A stretch of 64,000 nucleotides of DNA from Colwellia sp. PAMC 20917 (GCF_001767295.1 NZ_CP014944.1:1922001-1986000); one strand, 5' to 3'. Shown: positions 39,212 to 48,657, counted from the first letter of the stretch. Program-made: numbers and translations. Notes: generated from the letters alone by a model not told the origin.

Positions 39212-40204
39212 TTATCCTTGACTTAATAAGTCATTTAAATCGATTAGTGCTGCGTTAGCACGAGAAATATAATTTGCCATTACTAAAGAATGATTAGCTA
39301 ATAAACCAAAGCCATCACCATTAAGGATCATTGGACTCCATATAGATTCTTGGCTTGCTTCTAACTCTCGAATAATTTGCTGTACGCTTACTTTAGCATT
39401 TTTCTTCTCTAATACATCATTAAAATCAATTTCTACGGCGCGTAAAAAGTGAAGTAACGCCCAACACGCACCACGTGCTTCATAAAATTCATTATCAATT
39501 TTCCACCAGCTGGTTTTTAAGACAACGCTTGACTGCGCAGATGTTGATTGCTGAGCAACACTATCGCCAGCTAAGTCGGTATTTAGCTGTTCACGGCCAA
39601 CACTCGCACTTAATCGTTGAGAGTAGCTACCCAAACGTTTATTCACTTCTTGGATCCAGTCACGTAAATTATCTGAGCGAGCATAAAATTGCGCTGTTTG
39701 ACTGTTAACATCACCTAACGCTTTGCGATAGGCATACAATTCGTTAATTGCTTTATTGTATTCACTTTCAGCACTTGGCATCGCCCAACTTTTGTGATCG
39801 ATATTATATTGAGGCTGAGCAACTTTTAAGTGTTTATTTTCTATTGATTGTGACTGAGAGCGGCTAAATTCTTGACGCATAACAAGCGCCATATCACGCG
39901 ACATTTCAAGCGCACCAAGCTCCCAAGCTGGGATGTTGTCTAAAAATACCGAGGGTGGCAAAGCATCATTTGACAGATAACCGCCAGGTTTATTTAATAA
40001 TGTCTCGGTTACTCTAATAAGTGCCGTTGTTGTGGTGTAACCGACAACAGGTTTTATACCAGCTTCCGTTGCATCTTTCGTTGCTTCAGCTCTAATATCA
40101 AGCTGTTCAGGTTCAAAGCTCCAATAAACGCCGAGAAAATAGCCTGAGAGGATGATAGCAAAAAAAATGGTGACAAAAGTTTTGCCTGAAAAATTAGTCG
40201 TCAT
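39212..40204 (-). CDS. DUF2333 family inner-membrane protein
   Basis: 330 residues. One N-terminal transmembrane helix (FVTIFFAIILSGYFLGVYW) and a long helical periplasmic domain with conserved LNKPGGYLSND and a central WWKIDNEFYEARGACWALLHF. This is the DUF2333 pattern. No function is known. Ten bases separate it from the upstream PCuAC gene, and the outer membrane protein gene follows. Confidence 0.82.
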   Translation of the reverse strand: MTTNFSGKTFVTIFFAIILSGYFLGVYWSFEPEQLDIRAEATKDATEAGIKPVVGYTTTTALIRVTETLLNKPGGYLSNDALPPSVFLDNIPAWELGALEMSRDMALVMRQEFSRSQSQSIENKHLKVAQPQYNIDHKSWAMPSAESEYNKAINELYAYRKALGDVNSQTAQFYARSDNLRDWIQEVNKRLGSYSQRLSASVGREQLNTDLAGDSVAQQSTSAQSSVVLKTSWWKIDNEFYEARGACWALLHFLRAVEIDFNDVLEKKNAKVSVQQIIRELEASQESIWSPMILNGDGFGLLANHSLVMANYISRANAALIDLNDLLSQG

Positions 40205-40213
40205 GTTGAGCTC

Positions 40214-40693
40214 CTAATGGTGTTGTTTTTTAGCTGGGTTTTCTTGTTTAATACTTCGCACCGGAATGGTTACGACAAGATCCTTTTGCTGCTTAAAGTG
40301 CAATGTTAATGAAAGTTCCTCTTCAGGTAACAAGGCTTTTTTAACGTTAAATATCATTAAGTGATAGCCCATAGGCTGCAAGACCACTTTATTATTCCCT
40401 TCGATTGTCAATTGTTCAACTTGTCGCATCTTCATCATACCATCACTCATGGTGTGTTGATGAATTTCAATTCTATCGGAAAACAAGCCACTGACTCCTG
40501 TTAAAATTAGCGCCTCATCATTTTTATTTTCAATCGACATATAAGCTGAAGTTATACTGGTTCCAGGTATGCTAGCTCTCACATAAGGCCCGTCAATAAT
40601 AATATTACTATCGTGTTCAACAGCAAAAACATCGCTATTGATACTGATTAACGTAAAAGATAATACAATGGCTATAAAACATATTTTATTCAT
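40214..40693 (-). CDS. Periplasmic copper chaperone, PCuAC family
   Basis: 159 residues. Signal peptide to about residue 24. The copper site H-x-n-M pattern is visible in EIHQHTMSDGMMKMRQ and YHLMIFNVK. PCuAC proteins deliver Cu(I) to the CuA or CuB centres of cytochrome oxidase. A histidine-rich end (KKQHH) may add metal binding. First gene of a three-gene minus-strand run; divergent from the hydratase gene. Confidence 0.9.
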   Translation of the reverse strand: MNKICFIAIVLSFTLISINSDVFAVEHDSNIIIDGPYVRASIPGTSITSAYMSIENKNDEALILTGVSGLFSDRIEIHQHTMSDGMMKMRQVEQLTIEGNNKVVLQPMGYHLMIFNVKKALLPEEELSLTLHFKQQKDLVVTIPVRSIKQENPAKKQHH

Positions 40694-40763
40694 TTCTCGC
40701 TATACTTCCTTTTTTAGACAGATTATTTTTATTGCCTTAACATTGTAACTAAGCTGGAGCAAA

Positions 40764-41498
40764 ATGGATAACTTAATTATTAGCCAAGAAAACAATCATG
40801 TTTTTACCGTGACTCTTAACCGTAAACATAAAAAAAATGCACTTAATCAAAGTATGTATATCGACTTATGTGCTGCTCTAAAACATGCGAGCGAAAATTC
40901 AACTATCCACTGTGTGCTTATTCAAGGCGATGAAAACTGTTTTTGTGCAGGTAATGATTTGGATGACTTTTTACAATGCTCACAAGATGATGAATTAGTA
41001 GCATTAGATTTTGTACAAGCACTAACAATATTTGATAAACCTCTTATTGCCGCTGTTGCTGGCCCGGCAATAGGTATTGGCACTACCTTGTTATTACATT
41101 GTGACATGATCATAGCGGCAAACAATAGTAAATTTAAATTACCCTTTACTCAGTTAGGTCTTTCACCTGAAGCTGGTTCTAGCCTGTTGTTACCCCTGCG
41201 TATTGGTCATAACAAAGCATTTGAACTTTTAGTACTTGGCAAGCAATTTACTGCCGAACAAGCACTAGATTACGGTCTTATTAATCAAATATGTATGCCG
41301 GAAGATTTACTAAAAATAGCTAGCGATATTGCTAATACTATTGCTAAATTACCTCATGATTCTGTTATGACCAGTAGAAAATTGATGAAACAACATGCTC
41401 AATTGACTATGCAACAGGTCATTGATAACGAAGCTAAAGAATTTAAACGTTTAGTAAAAACGCAGCAATGTAAAAATATTTTAGCGCAATTTTTTTAA
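40764..41498 (+). CDS. Enoyl-CoA hydratase/isomerase family protein
   Basis: 244 residues. Crotonase fold with the oxyanion-hole segments FCAGNDLDDF (about 54-63) and GPAIGIGTTLLLHCDM (about 99-114). The glutamates needed for classical hydratases are not clearly both present; PEAGSS supplies one. It resembles the isomerase/PaaG-like branch. Likely acts on fatty-acyl-CoA. Monocistronic and divergent from the PCuAC gene. Confidence 0.82.
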   Translation: MDNLIISQENNHVFTVTLNRKHKKNALNQSMYIDLCAALKHASENSTIHCVLIQGDENCFCAGNDLDDFLQCSQDDELVALDFVQALTIFDKPLIAAVAGPAIGIGTTLLLHCDMIIAANNSKFKLPFTQLGLSPEAGSSLLLPLRIGHNKAFELLVLGKQFTAEQALDYGLINQICMPEDLLKIASDIANTIAKLPHDSVMTSRKLMKQHAQLTMQQVIDNEAKEFKRLVKTQQCKNILAQFF

Positions 41499-41552
41499 AA
41501 AAATAAATCTTAAAGGTGAAATAGTCAGCCAAAATTTGCGGGGGTTTCATCT

Positions 41553-41888
41553 TTAGGCGATTTGCTTTTTGTCCCCTGCCATTAACCAAATAACAACAGC
41601 AATAAAAATAACGGGCCAAAATATACCAATCATCACAAAGGCCGCCGCACCAAAAATCATCATACCGATAAAAATTAATGAACCAAACACACTCATAACA
41701 ATTGCAAATGCCACCATGACAAGAATAACCATAATAATTGCTGAAACACTAATCGCTTTTAAAGGATCAATGAGTTCATCACCAACATGAAGGTCGACAT
41801 TAAACATTTCTATAAAACTTATTCCTAATGCATAGGTTAAAAATAAGGTTGCAAAAATTGCTAATGTTAATGATTTAAAAAATGACAT
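41553..41888 (-). CDS. Small polytopic membrane protein downstream of pspC
   Basis: 111 residues with three hydrophobic segments (LTLAIFATLFLTYALGI, AIIMVILVMVAFAIVM, and a long C-terminal stretch). Not recognised as a named family. It follows pspC by about 80 bases on the same strand and may be part of the envelope-stress operon. Confidence 0.65.
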   Translation of the reverse strand: MSFFKSLTLAIFATLFLTYALGISFIEMFNVDLHVGDELIDPLKAISVSAIIMVILVMVAFAIVMSVFGSLIFIGMMIFGAAAFVMIGIFWPVIFIAVVIWLMAGDKKQIA

Positions 41889-41970
41889 AATTCCTCCTGC
41901 TTACTTAGTTTTACGCACAGCTATCGGTAAATATTATTTACTCGCTATCGCTTTAAGTTAATACTGCCCA

Positions 41971-42183
41971 TTAATGCTTGGTGGGTAATAGTATCGCCGC
42001 AACCACATAAGCAACACCGCTAGCTAACGGAAATATAAGCAAAGCACCAATAGCGCCAATACGAACAGCTATTCTTGGTAAGTCATAATATTTTGCGATG
42101 CCCGCACAAACGCCTGATAATTTTTTATGGGCAACATCTTTTGTTAAAGTTTTTTTCACTGAATACTCACGTTGATAGCTCAT
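41971..42183 (-). CDS. pspC: PspC domain envelope-stress protein
   Basis: 70 residues. The PspC domain has KKLSGVCAGIAKYYDLPRIAVR and one transmembrane helix (IGALLIFPLASGVAYVVAAIL). Two ATGs in a row; the second (42183) has better spacing to AAGGA. It overlaps the stop of the upstream 40-codon ORF, so the two are coupled. In E. coli PspC senses secretin stress and controls PspA/PspF. Shorter than the E. coli protein. Confidence 0.88.
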   Translation of the reverse strand: MSYQREYSVKKTLTKDVAHKKLSGVCAGIAKYYDLPRIAVRIGAIGALLIFPLASGVAYVVAAILLPTKH

Positions 42184-42305
42184 CATTTATTCCTTAATTC
42201 TAACCGCTGTTTTGTAAAAAAAGTTAATAGTCCTGCGCCAACAAAAAAAGTTAATACGGGAGCAAGACACATGATCATTATGAAATAGCCACTATGATGT
42301 ATCAT
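42183..42305 (-). CDS. 40-residue membrane peptide between pspA and pspC
   Basis: ATG 42305 is preceded by AGGGGG at 6-7 bases. The peptide MIHHSGYFIMIMCLAPVL continues with a hydrophobic helix and ends in a basic tail QRLELRNK, so it is a single-pass membrane protein. Its stop TGA overlaps the pspC start. It occupies the place of pspB in other psp operons but is about half as long and shows no clear PspB leucine-zipper tail. A shortened PspB or a different small protein. Confidence 0.65.
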   Translation of the reverse strand: MIHHSGYFIMIMCLAPVLTFFVGAGLLTFFTKQRLELRNK

Positions 42306-42330
42306 GTAATGCCCCCTAGTTTTTTGTCGC

Positions 42331-42993
42331 TTAGCCATTAACAACTTGCTTTTTTAAATCGGCTAATTCTTGTTCAATAGATTCATCTGTTTCTAAATCA
42401 CGAAACTGGCTGGCGAGATCTTTATTCTCGGTAAAGTCATAAGACTCTAATTCAGCTTCTACTCGGTCAATTTTTTGTTGGTAGCGTTCAAATTTATTAA
42501 TGGCTTCATCTATGTTGTAGACAATCGCTCTTTCACGCACTTTTAAACGTACTTCAACTGACTCTTGGCGTAATGCAAAAGCGTCTTGCTTACGTTTAGC
42601 TTCTTGAAGTTTTTCTTGTAAACGTTGACCGTCTTCTTGTACTGCACTCAAATAAATCTCTAGTTGCGCTAAGTCATCATGGAATTCATTGACTTGTACT
42701 GAACATTTTTGCTTTTCATGGAGCGCAGACTTCGCAAGATCATCACGCCCTTTATTAATGGCTAATGCGGCTTTTTCTTGCCAATTATTAATACTGGCTT
42801 CTAGCGATGCTATTTTACGCATTAAGGTTTTCTTTTCTGCTATATTTTTTGCTGCAGTAGAGCGTACTTCAACCAAGGTTTCTTCCATTTCCTGAATGAT
42901 CAATTTAACCATTTTCTCAGGATCTTCAGCTTTATCTAACATATTGTTTAAGTTAGCGTTAATAATATCGGTAAAACGTGAAAACATGCCCAT
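42331..42993 (-). CDS. pspA: Phage shock protein A
   Basis: 220 residues. PspA/IM30 family: an N-terminal amphipathic helix (MGMFSRFTDIINANLNNML), DKAEDPEKMVKLIIQEMEE and a long coiled coil. It binds stressed inner membrane and, in the soluble state, restrains the sigma-54 activator PspF. A good GGAG ribosome site precedes the ATG. First gene of pspA, 40-aa ORF, pspC. No pspF is seen in the window. Confidence 0.95.
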   Translation of the reverse strand: MGMFSRFTDIINANLNNMLDKAEDPEKMVKLIIQEMEETLVEVRSTAAKNIAEKKTLMRKIASLEASINNWQEKAALAINKGRDDLAKSALHEKQKCSVQVNEFHDDLAQLEIYLSAVQEDGQRLQEKLQEAKRKQDAFALRQESVEVRLKVRERAIVYNIDEAINKFERYQQKIDRVEAELESYDFTENKDLASQFRDLETDESIEQELADLKKQVVNG

Positions 42994-43097
42994 AATCCAT
43001 TCTCCTGCGCAAATGCGCTGCTATTAGTATTTTAATTTAATGACTCATTAAGTATTAACCAAAATGTTAATGCTTAACTTGCTACTATGTTTTCTAT

Positions 43098-43114
43098 TAC
43101 AAGTGACATGCCAA
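43098..43114 (-). promoter_or_regulatory. Probable sigma-54 promoter of the psp operon
   Basis: On the minus strand the sequence TTGGCATGTCACTTGTA matches the -24/-12 consensus TGGCACG-N4-TTGCA at TGGCA, G and TTG with exact spacing, about 105 bases before pspA. psp operons are sigma-54 dependent in E. coli. Read by eye, not scored. Confidence 0.65.
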
Positions 43115-43206
43115 CCCAGCAAAATAAATTAAACCACTGTTTATTAAGGTGTTTTATAAAGGCAGTGATTATAGAAAGAAAGGAGACATAATATGTCAGA
43201 CGAAAA

Positions 43207-43246
43207 TATAGTCAAATTCACAAATTAATTAGTTAATTTGACTATA
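43207..43246 (-). terminator. Hairpin downstream of the sulfurtransferase gene
   Basis: 12-bp perfect stem TATAGTCAAATT and AATTTGACTATA; on the minus strand it is followed by TTTTC. On the plus strand a strong AAAGGAG is followed by a 10-codon ORF (MSDENIVKFTN) that runs into the stem; this may be chance. Confidence 0.55.
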
Positions 43247-43285
43247 CCCATAACATGGTGGGATTTTATTAAGATGAGCGTTGAA

Positions 43286-44185
43286 TTATTGAGTAACGAC
43301 TACCGGAAAATAATCACCTGCCCCCCACTCACTCCATGAGCCGTCATAAACTTTTACGTGCTTATAACCGCACATTTCGGCGGTTAACGCTAAAACACAG
43401 GCGGTTACCCCAGAGCCACAGCTCATCACCATTGGTTTATTTTCGCTATTAATAGCGTTAAATTTTTCTTTTAAAATATTTTTGGTGAGCAAGCAGCCAT
43501 CATGCGATAAATCATTAAAGGGTAAATTCACAGAAGAGGGAATATGACCGCTACGAATGCCTTCGCGTGGCTCAGCAACTTTGCCCTCAAAGCGTTCTTT
43601 AGCCCTAGCATCAACAATAAGGTGTTCTTGAGAGTTAAGGTTACGCTCTATATTTTGGCTGCTATAAAAGTATTCTTTACAAAATGTAGCGATAAAGTTA
43701 CCACGGCTAGTAACGGAAGATGTCCTTGATGAAACACGATACCCTGATGCCAACCAAGCGGGTAAGCCGCCATTAAGTACAGCAACATTTTCATGCCCCA
43801 TTGCTCTAAACATATACCAAGCACGCGCTGCAGAAAATAAGCCTTGGTCATCGTAAACAACAATTTGACTGTCTGTCATTACCCCTAACGCACGCGCTTG
43901 CTGCTGAAAATGTTCAGCACTTGGCATAGTGTGGGGAAGTGGATTTGATAAATCAGAAAAGTTTTTATTTAAATCGAATCGCTTGGCATAAGGCAGCGTA
44001 AAGTCTGGCCATTTTTTTTCTGGCGAGCGCATATTACCAACGGGTGGGATACTCGCATCAAGCAGTATTATATTTGATAATGGTTTTGCAGAGTCTCCGG
44101 TTAAATGGAGTGTAGAAAAAAGCAAATCATGCAGCTGACGGCACGATATTATTTGCTGAAAAGTCGAAGGCATAGTTAGCGTCAT
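43286..44185 (-). CDS. sseA: 3-mercaptopyruvate/thiosulfate sulfurtransferase
   Basis: 299 residues. Two rhodanese domains; the C-terminal one has the active-site loop CGSGVTA, the sequence seen in E. coli SseA (mercaptopyruvate type) rather than CRxGxR of rhodaneses. The N-terminal domain has IVVYDDQGLFSAARAWYMFR. Transfers sulfane sulfur to thiol acceptors or cyanide. Cytoplasmic. Confidence 0.88.
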   Translation of the reverse strand: MTLTMPSTFQQIISCRQLHDLLFSTLHLTGDSAKPLSNIILLDASIPPVGNMRSPEKKWPDFTLPYAKRFDLNKNFSDLSNPLPHTMPSAEHFQQQARALGVMTDSQIVVYDDQGLFSAARAWYMFRAMGHENVAVLNGGLPAWLASGYRVSSRTSSVTSRGNFIATFCKEYFYSSQNIERNLNSQEHLIVDARAKERFEGKVAEPREGIRSGHIPSSVNLPFNDLSHDGCLLTKNILKEKFNAINSENKPMVMSCGSGVTACVLALTAEMCGYKHVKVYDGSWSEWGAGDYFPVVVTQ

Positions 44186-44281
44186 TCATTTTTGAATAAG
44201 ACTTAAAAAATAACGAATAAATCGATAGTTGTACAGTCGAAAAAAAATATAAATTGGCAGGGTACAACAAATTCCCTGCGT

Positions 44282-44413
44282 TTAGCTTGCGGCTTGTTTT
44301 TCGGCTGATGATTGATCACGGTTATTTTCTACTAGGCTTACCACTAAAGACGCTGCCAATAAAAATATAGCAGGTAACATCAATAACGTAAAAATTAGCT
44401 CTAAGCTCGGCAT
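44282..44413 (-). CDS. 43-residue single-pass membrane protein
   Basis: ATG 44413 has AAGGA at 7 bases, lying across the end of the upstream gene. The product begins MPSLELIFTLLMLPAIFLLA, one transmembrane helix, and ends with a polar tail (VENNRDQSSAEKQAAS). Co-transcribed with the preceding small secreted protein. Family not recognised. Confidence 0.6.
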   Translation of the reverse strand: MPSLELIFTLLMLPAIFLLAASLVVSLVENNRDQSSAEKQAAS

Positions 44414-44423
44414 AATCAATTCC

Positions 44424-44702
44424 TTACTCATCCGCTGCTTTAGCGGTATTCTTTTGTTGGGTACCCTTTTTGTTACTAAGCTTAGCCACTAAAATTTGGG
44501 AGTATTTGTTGTTGGCTAAAGCTGACATCGTGATATCTGGCTGAACTTTATCTTTTACGTTACTCGTTAATTTTGTATTAAGTTGTTCAATGCCTGTTTT
44601 AACCATCAGATTAGCGATAGTTTTGATGTCTGTGGTGTTGTCTGCAAAACTGTTAAAAGATAATAAAGCGGTAGTTAATGTGGTGATCAATAATGTTTTC
44701 AT
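44424..44702 (-). CDS. Small secreted protein
   Basis: 92 residues from ATG 44702, with GGAG 10 bases upstream; the longer frame from 44714 would cover that site. The signal peptide ends near SFNSFA. The mature part is helical and lysine-rich. Not recognised. Ten bases precede the next small membrane gene. Confidence 0.6.
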   Translation of the reverse strand: MKTLLITTLTTALLSFNSFADNTTDIKTIANLMVKTGIEQLNTKLTSNVKDKVQPDITMSALANNKYSQILVAKLSNKKGTQQKNTAKAADE

Positions 44703-44978
44703 GTTGTTCTCCAAGTTTTATAATAGTTAAGTCGTAATATCTATTACAAAGGTTGTGCCAGAGATCAAAAAAAAATTAAATGGTTGAGTTTTATAGGATT
44801 AATTAATCTATGCTTCTATCATAAAAATAAAGTTTAAGACTAAATAAAAGAAAAGTGGTCAAAAAAGCCAATTATTAATAATTATAGCGATAACATTATA
44901 TTTATCGCTAAACGGCAAGATAAATAGTATTCCGATTTAGGGATACAATTTCCCAAAATCGGTACACAAAACAGAAAA

Positions 44979-45964
44979 TTACTCGTCTGCAGGAAGGGTC
45001 ACTTGTGCGAACGCATCAAAAAGAACTTGGCTGGTAACTTCATTACCACTGCATTGCTCACTTAAATAACGACGAAACTGCCTAGCACCCGCTAAACCAT
45101 TGCAGAGTCCAAGCATATGGCGAACAACATGCCAAGCACGCCCGCCGTTAGCAATATGAATATCAATATAGCGCGCCATCTCTGCAACGATTTGCTCACG
45201 AGAAAGAATATCCGTATTTGTTTGATAAATCGCGTTGTCTGCCTCAACTAACATGTAAGGGTTTTGATAAATTTCACGACCTATCATCACACCATCAATA
45301 TGAGCTAAATGCTCATTCGCCTCATCATAGGTTTTAATACCGCCATTAATTGAAATTTGTAACTGTGGAAAGTCTTTTTTGATTTGATAAACACGACCAT
45401 AATCAAGGGGGGAACTTCCCTATTTTGCTTAGGGCTTAAACCGCTTAACCAAGCTTTACGTGCGTGAATAATAAAATGTTTACAGTCAGCTTGAGAGACC
45501 ACATCAACAAAATTATGTAAAAACTCATAACTGTCATGGTCATCGATACCGATACGCGATTTAACGGTAACCGGAATATTGGCTGCCGCTTGCATTTCAT
45601 TGACACAGTCAGCGACCAAAGAAGGTTCAGCCATTAAACAAGCACCAAAGCGACCATTTTGGACACGATCAGATGGACAGCCAACATTAATGTTAATTTC
45701 ATCATAACCATACTGTTCAGCCATTTTCGCACACTCTGTCATGGCTTTAACATCACTTCCCCCCAATTGCAGTACAACAGGATGCTCTTCTTTGTTAAAG
45801 GATAAATAATCACCTTTACCAAATATAATTGCGCCAGTAGTCACCATTTCGGTGTATAGCACAGTGTGCTTTGACATAACACGATAGAAATAACGGCAAT
45901 GGCGATCAGTCCAATCGAGCATTGGAGCAACGGAAAGTTTGTGGGAATATTCATTCTTAGTCAA
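44979..45964 (-). pseudogene. dusA: tRNA-dihydrouridine synthase A, frameshifted
   Basis: Two frames make one gene. 45964-45305 encodes the N-terminal two thirds, with [17 protein letters not shown], the catalytic-cysteine motif [12 protein letters not shown] and [20 protein letters not shown]. After that the frame is lost at a run of six C residues (plus strand G at 45407-45412). One more C restores [20 protein letters not shown] and joins to the C-terminal ORF 45290-44979 with GVMIGREIYQNPYML. DusA reduces U20/U20a of tRNA with FMN. The 5' end of dusA abuts the recombinase genes and is a recognised island insertion site. Either real decay or a homopolymer error. Confidence 0.92.
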
Positions 45965-46072
45965 TTTAACAAAAACCTCTTTTTATTCATAAACTTGCTT
46001 GGAGAAAATGTGCTTTATCCGCTAGTTTAATATTCGATATTACGCGACCAACTCCCCTTTAAATCACACGCT

Positions 46073-46102
46073 GGGGGAACTAAAACCCCTTTAGGGGGAA
46101 CT
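46073..46102. repeat. Short direct repeat between dusA and the first recombinase
   Basis: GGGGGAACT occurs at 46073-46081 and 46094-46102, with CCCC blocks at 46053-46056 and 46086-46089. Placed between the integration target and the recombinase gene, it could be arm-type binding sequence. Inference only. Confidence 0.3.
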
Positions 46103-46117
46103 GTTGGAGCTAAAATT

Positions 46118-47230
46118 GTGGCTAATTATACCATTAACAAAAGAAGTAGAAAGAACGGAATAGTTTATTGTGCAAGAGTTCGCACAAAAGAGTCTGGGGT
46201 TGTGACCTTTTCTAAGAGCAAGACTTTCAACTCCAAAGTAGCTGCAACACGTTGGGCGAAAGAAACGATTCATAAAGTTGAAAAAAATTTAACCAACCAG
46301 CCTTTTGATCTTATTGATTGTACTTTGGAAGAGTTAATTCATAAGTATGTAGAACGAAAGCAAAGCTCTGACAAACCATTAGGACGAACTGCCTATTACG
46401 CACTTCGCCAAATTCGTAGCTTCCCAATAGCTAAATTACTCGTCACCCGTATGAATTCGGCTGACATTGTAGATTTTTGCTTAGCAAGAAAGAGAGAATC
46501 AACTAAGCCATCACCACAAACTATTTCCATCGATGTAAGTTGCATCAGAAAGGTTTTACGCATTGCTAAGCCTATGTTTAACATCAACATTGATGACCGC
46601 CCGGTAATTGATGCGTACCCTGCTCTTCATGACTTAAAGCTTATCGCCCGATCAAACAAGCGAGAAAGAAGATTAAAAGGTAATGAATTACAACAATTGT
46701 TAAGTGAATTAAAAATTAAAGAGAAACACCACTGCTGTTTCATCCCTTACAGTGATATTTTTCTAATTTCGATTTTGACATGTTGTCGCATTGGAGAGCT
46801 TTCTAGCTTACGTTGGCAAGATCTGTGTGTTGATAGTAAAACTATTATGATTAGAAATAGAAAGAATCCTAACGGCTCCTTAGGCAACAATTCTATATTA
46901 CCACTTCTAGGTGAGTCTTTAAGTATTCTAGTAAGACAACCTAAGATTAGTGAACTAATTTTCCCTTTTAATTCAAGGTCTATAACCGCAGGCTTTAGAA
47001 AGGCCAGTAAAAAGATAGGCATTACTGGTTTACGTTATCACGACTTAAGACGTGAGGGTGCAAGTCGACTGATCGAACACGGCTTATCAGTAGAGGAAAC
47101 GGCCCGAATTACAGGGCATAAAGATTTAAACATTCTTTGGCAAGTATATGTTTCGATTCAACCAGAGCATTTTAAAAATTATTTTGATAAAAATTTAAAA
47201 TTAATTCCTAACATAAATTCAAACAGTTAG
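46118..47230 (+). CDS. Tyrosine recombinase (integrase) 1 next to dusA
   Basis: 370 residues from GTG 46118 with GGAG at 8 bases. The catalytic set is complete: Arg224 (CCRIGELSSLRW), Lys249 region, His308 and Arg311 (HDLRREG), His334 (TGHKD) and nucleophile Tyr344. The N-terminal about 50 residues form an arm-binding-like domain (RVRTKESGVVTFSKSKTF), followed by a helical core-binding domain. It should catalyse integration and excision of the island at dusA. The second recombinase begins 107 bases later in the same direction. Confidence 0.9.
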   Translation: MANYTINKRSRKNGIVYCARVRTKESGVVTFSKSKTFNSKVAATRWAKETIHKVEKNLTNQPFDLIDCTLEELIHKYVERKQSSDKPLGRTAYYALRQIRSFPIAKLLVTRMNSADIVDFCLARKRESTKPSPQTISIDVSCIRKVLRIAKPMFNINIDDRPVIDAYPALHDLKLIARSNKRERRLKGNELQQLLSELKIKEKHHCCFIPYSDIFLISILTCCRIGELSSLRWQDLCVDSKTIMIRNRKNPNGSLGNNSILPLLGESLSILVRQPKISELIFPFNSRSITAGFRKASKKIGITGLRYHDLRREGASRLIEHGLSVEETARITGHKDLNILWQVYVSIQPEHFKNYFDKNLKLIPNINSNS

Positions 47231-47336
47231 AGTAAATAATAAATATAAACTCAAAAAGTAAGCCTAATGTCCCGTTTTTGCATTTTAAGCCCTAGGTTTA
47301 GACTACTTGCATTGTAATTAAATTGGACATTTATCC

Positions 47337-48539
47337 ATGGCATATTTTGATATCACCGCAGTAAAGTCTCGCGATACAAAAAGATATAAAGTCAGAGTAA
47401 GAGAAAAAAATAAATTTGCTTCTAAAAAGTGCGAGTCAAAAACTTTTGATACAATGCAAGAAGCCAGCAATTGGGCACAACAAACTAAACATAAGTTTGA
47501 ACAATTACTTGAAAAACAGAAATCTCCTTACAAAAATTCCCTCTCAAATGGGAGGAACATTATATTTTGTAATTTTGATAAACCATCACTTACTGAAGAC
47601 TCGCCTTTAAGAGAATTCATTGACTATTATCTTTATCATGAAGTTGATGCACCAAATCCGATATCAATAACCTCTCGTGGTTCTTTAAAGTTAATTAAAG
47701 ATTATGACTTGGCAAACATTCATGTGAGCAAGATTGATTTCGAGAGCCTCAAAGAATTTTGCTTACAACGTTTAACTACCTGTAGAGCATCAACAGTAAG
47801 AGTTGATATTAGTAGTGCAATGAGAGCAATCCGTGAGGTCGCGGGAATGCTTGAAATCCCGATCACTGATAGCATGATCAGAAATCACTATTCTCAACTT
47901 AAACGCGACGGCTTTATTGCAGATGCTCCCAACCGATCTCGTCGACTTTTACAAGGCGAGTTTCGTAAGGTACTTCGTGGGTTTTGGAAGTACCAGCGAG
48001 GCTGTAAAGTAAAAAATAATTACGCAGCTATGATTATTTTGTACATTGAAACAACACTAAGAAGTTCAGAACTGACAGAGTTAACCTGGGGCGATATAGA
48101 TTTTGTAAACGAGTGCATTCATGTCAATTCTGGTAAAAACACGGTGCGAGGTAGTATTGGAACTAATGAAGAACCAAGAAGTATTCCGCTGTGGGGGTTA
48201 GCTAAAAAAGTTTTGCATAAATTAAAGTCAAAAAATGTAAAAAATAACACCTCAATTTTTAATATCAAAGGTAGATCACTTTCATCTATATTTCCAAAGG
48301 TAATGAAACAGATTGGAATTATAGGCCTTCAACAACGAGATCTCCGTAGAGAAGGTGTGTCACGACTTTTAGAGATGGGGTTATCAGAAGTATTAGTTGC
48401 TGAATTCACTGGTCACAAAGACTATCAAATGATTAGAAGTGTTTACAAAAAACTTAATGCTAAAAATATAATTAAGAATTTAGAGTTGATACAACAAACC
48501 AAAACGACGATGCAAAGCAACTTTATGATGGCCGCCTAG
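47337..48539 (+). CDS. Tyrosine recombinase 2, with altered HxxR box
   Basis: 400 residues. Similar plan to the first recombinase: N-terminal RVREKNKFASKKCESKTF, Arg242 (TTLRSSELTEL), Lys267, Arg337, His360 (TGHKD) and Tyr370 (SVYKK). The first His of the HxxR box is Arg334 here (QRDLRREG instead of HDLRREG), so activity may be reduced or specialised. Tandem recombinase pairs in which both proteins act together, or one acts as partner, are known. Not clearly a recent copy of the first gene. Confidence 0.85.
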   Translation: MAYFDITAVKSRDTKRYKVRVREKNKFASKKCESKTFDTMQEASNWAQQTKHKFEQLLEKQKSPYKNSLSNGRNIIFCNFDKPSLTEDSPLREFIDYYLYHEVDAPNPISITSRGSLKLIKDYDLANIHVSKIDFESLKEFCLQRLTTCRASTVRVDISSAMRAIREVAGMLEIPITDSMIRNHYSQLKRDGFIADAPNRSRRLLQGEFRKVLRGFWKYQRGCKVKNNYAAMIILYIETTLRSSELTELTWGDIDFVNECIHVNSGKNTVRGSIGTNEEPRSIPLWGLAKKVLHKLKSKNVKNNTSIFNIKGRSLSSIFPKVMKQIGIIGLQQRDLRREGVSRLLEMGLSEVLVAEFTGHKDYQMIRSVYKKLNAKNIIKNLELIQQTKTTMQSNFMMAA

Positions 48540-48657
48540 ATTATTATCTTACCTCATTTGAGAACAATGACTCCTGAGGTCTAATAACGGGTATAGGTAG
48601 TAATTCCCCTAACTATGCACATATTTACTTATAGGCCATTTATTATGAGTAATAACA

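Noticed and set aside
43192-43227. 10-codon ORF with a strong ribosome site (MSDENIVKFTN)
   Set aside because: It ends inside a terminator-like stem; too short to support, so only mentioned under the hairpin.
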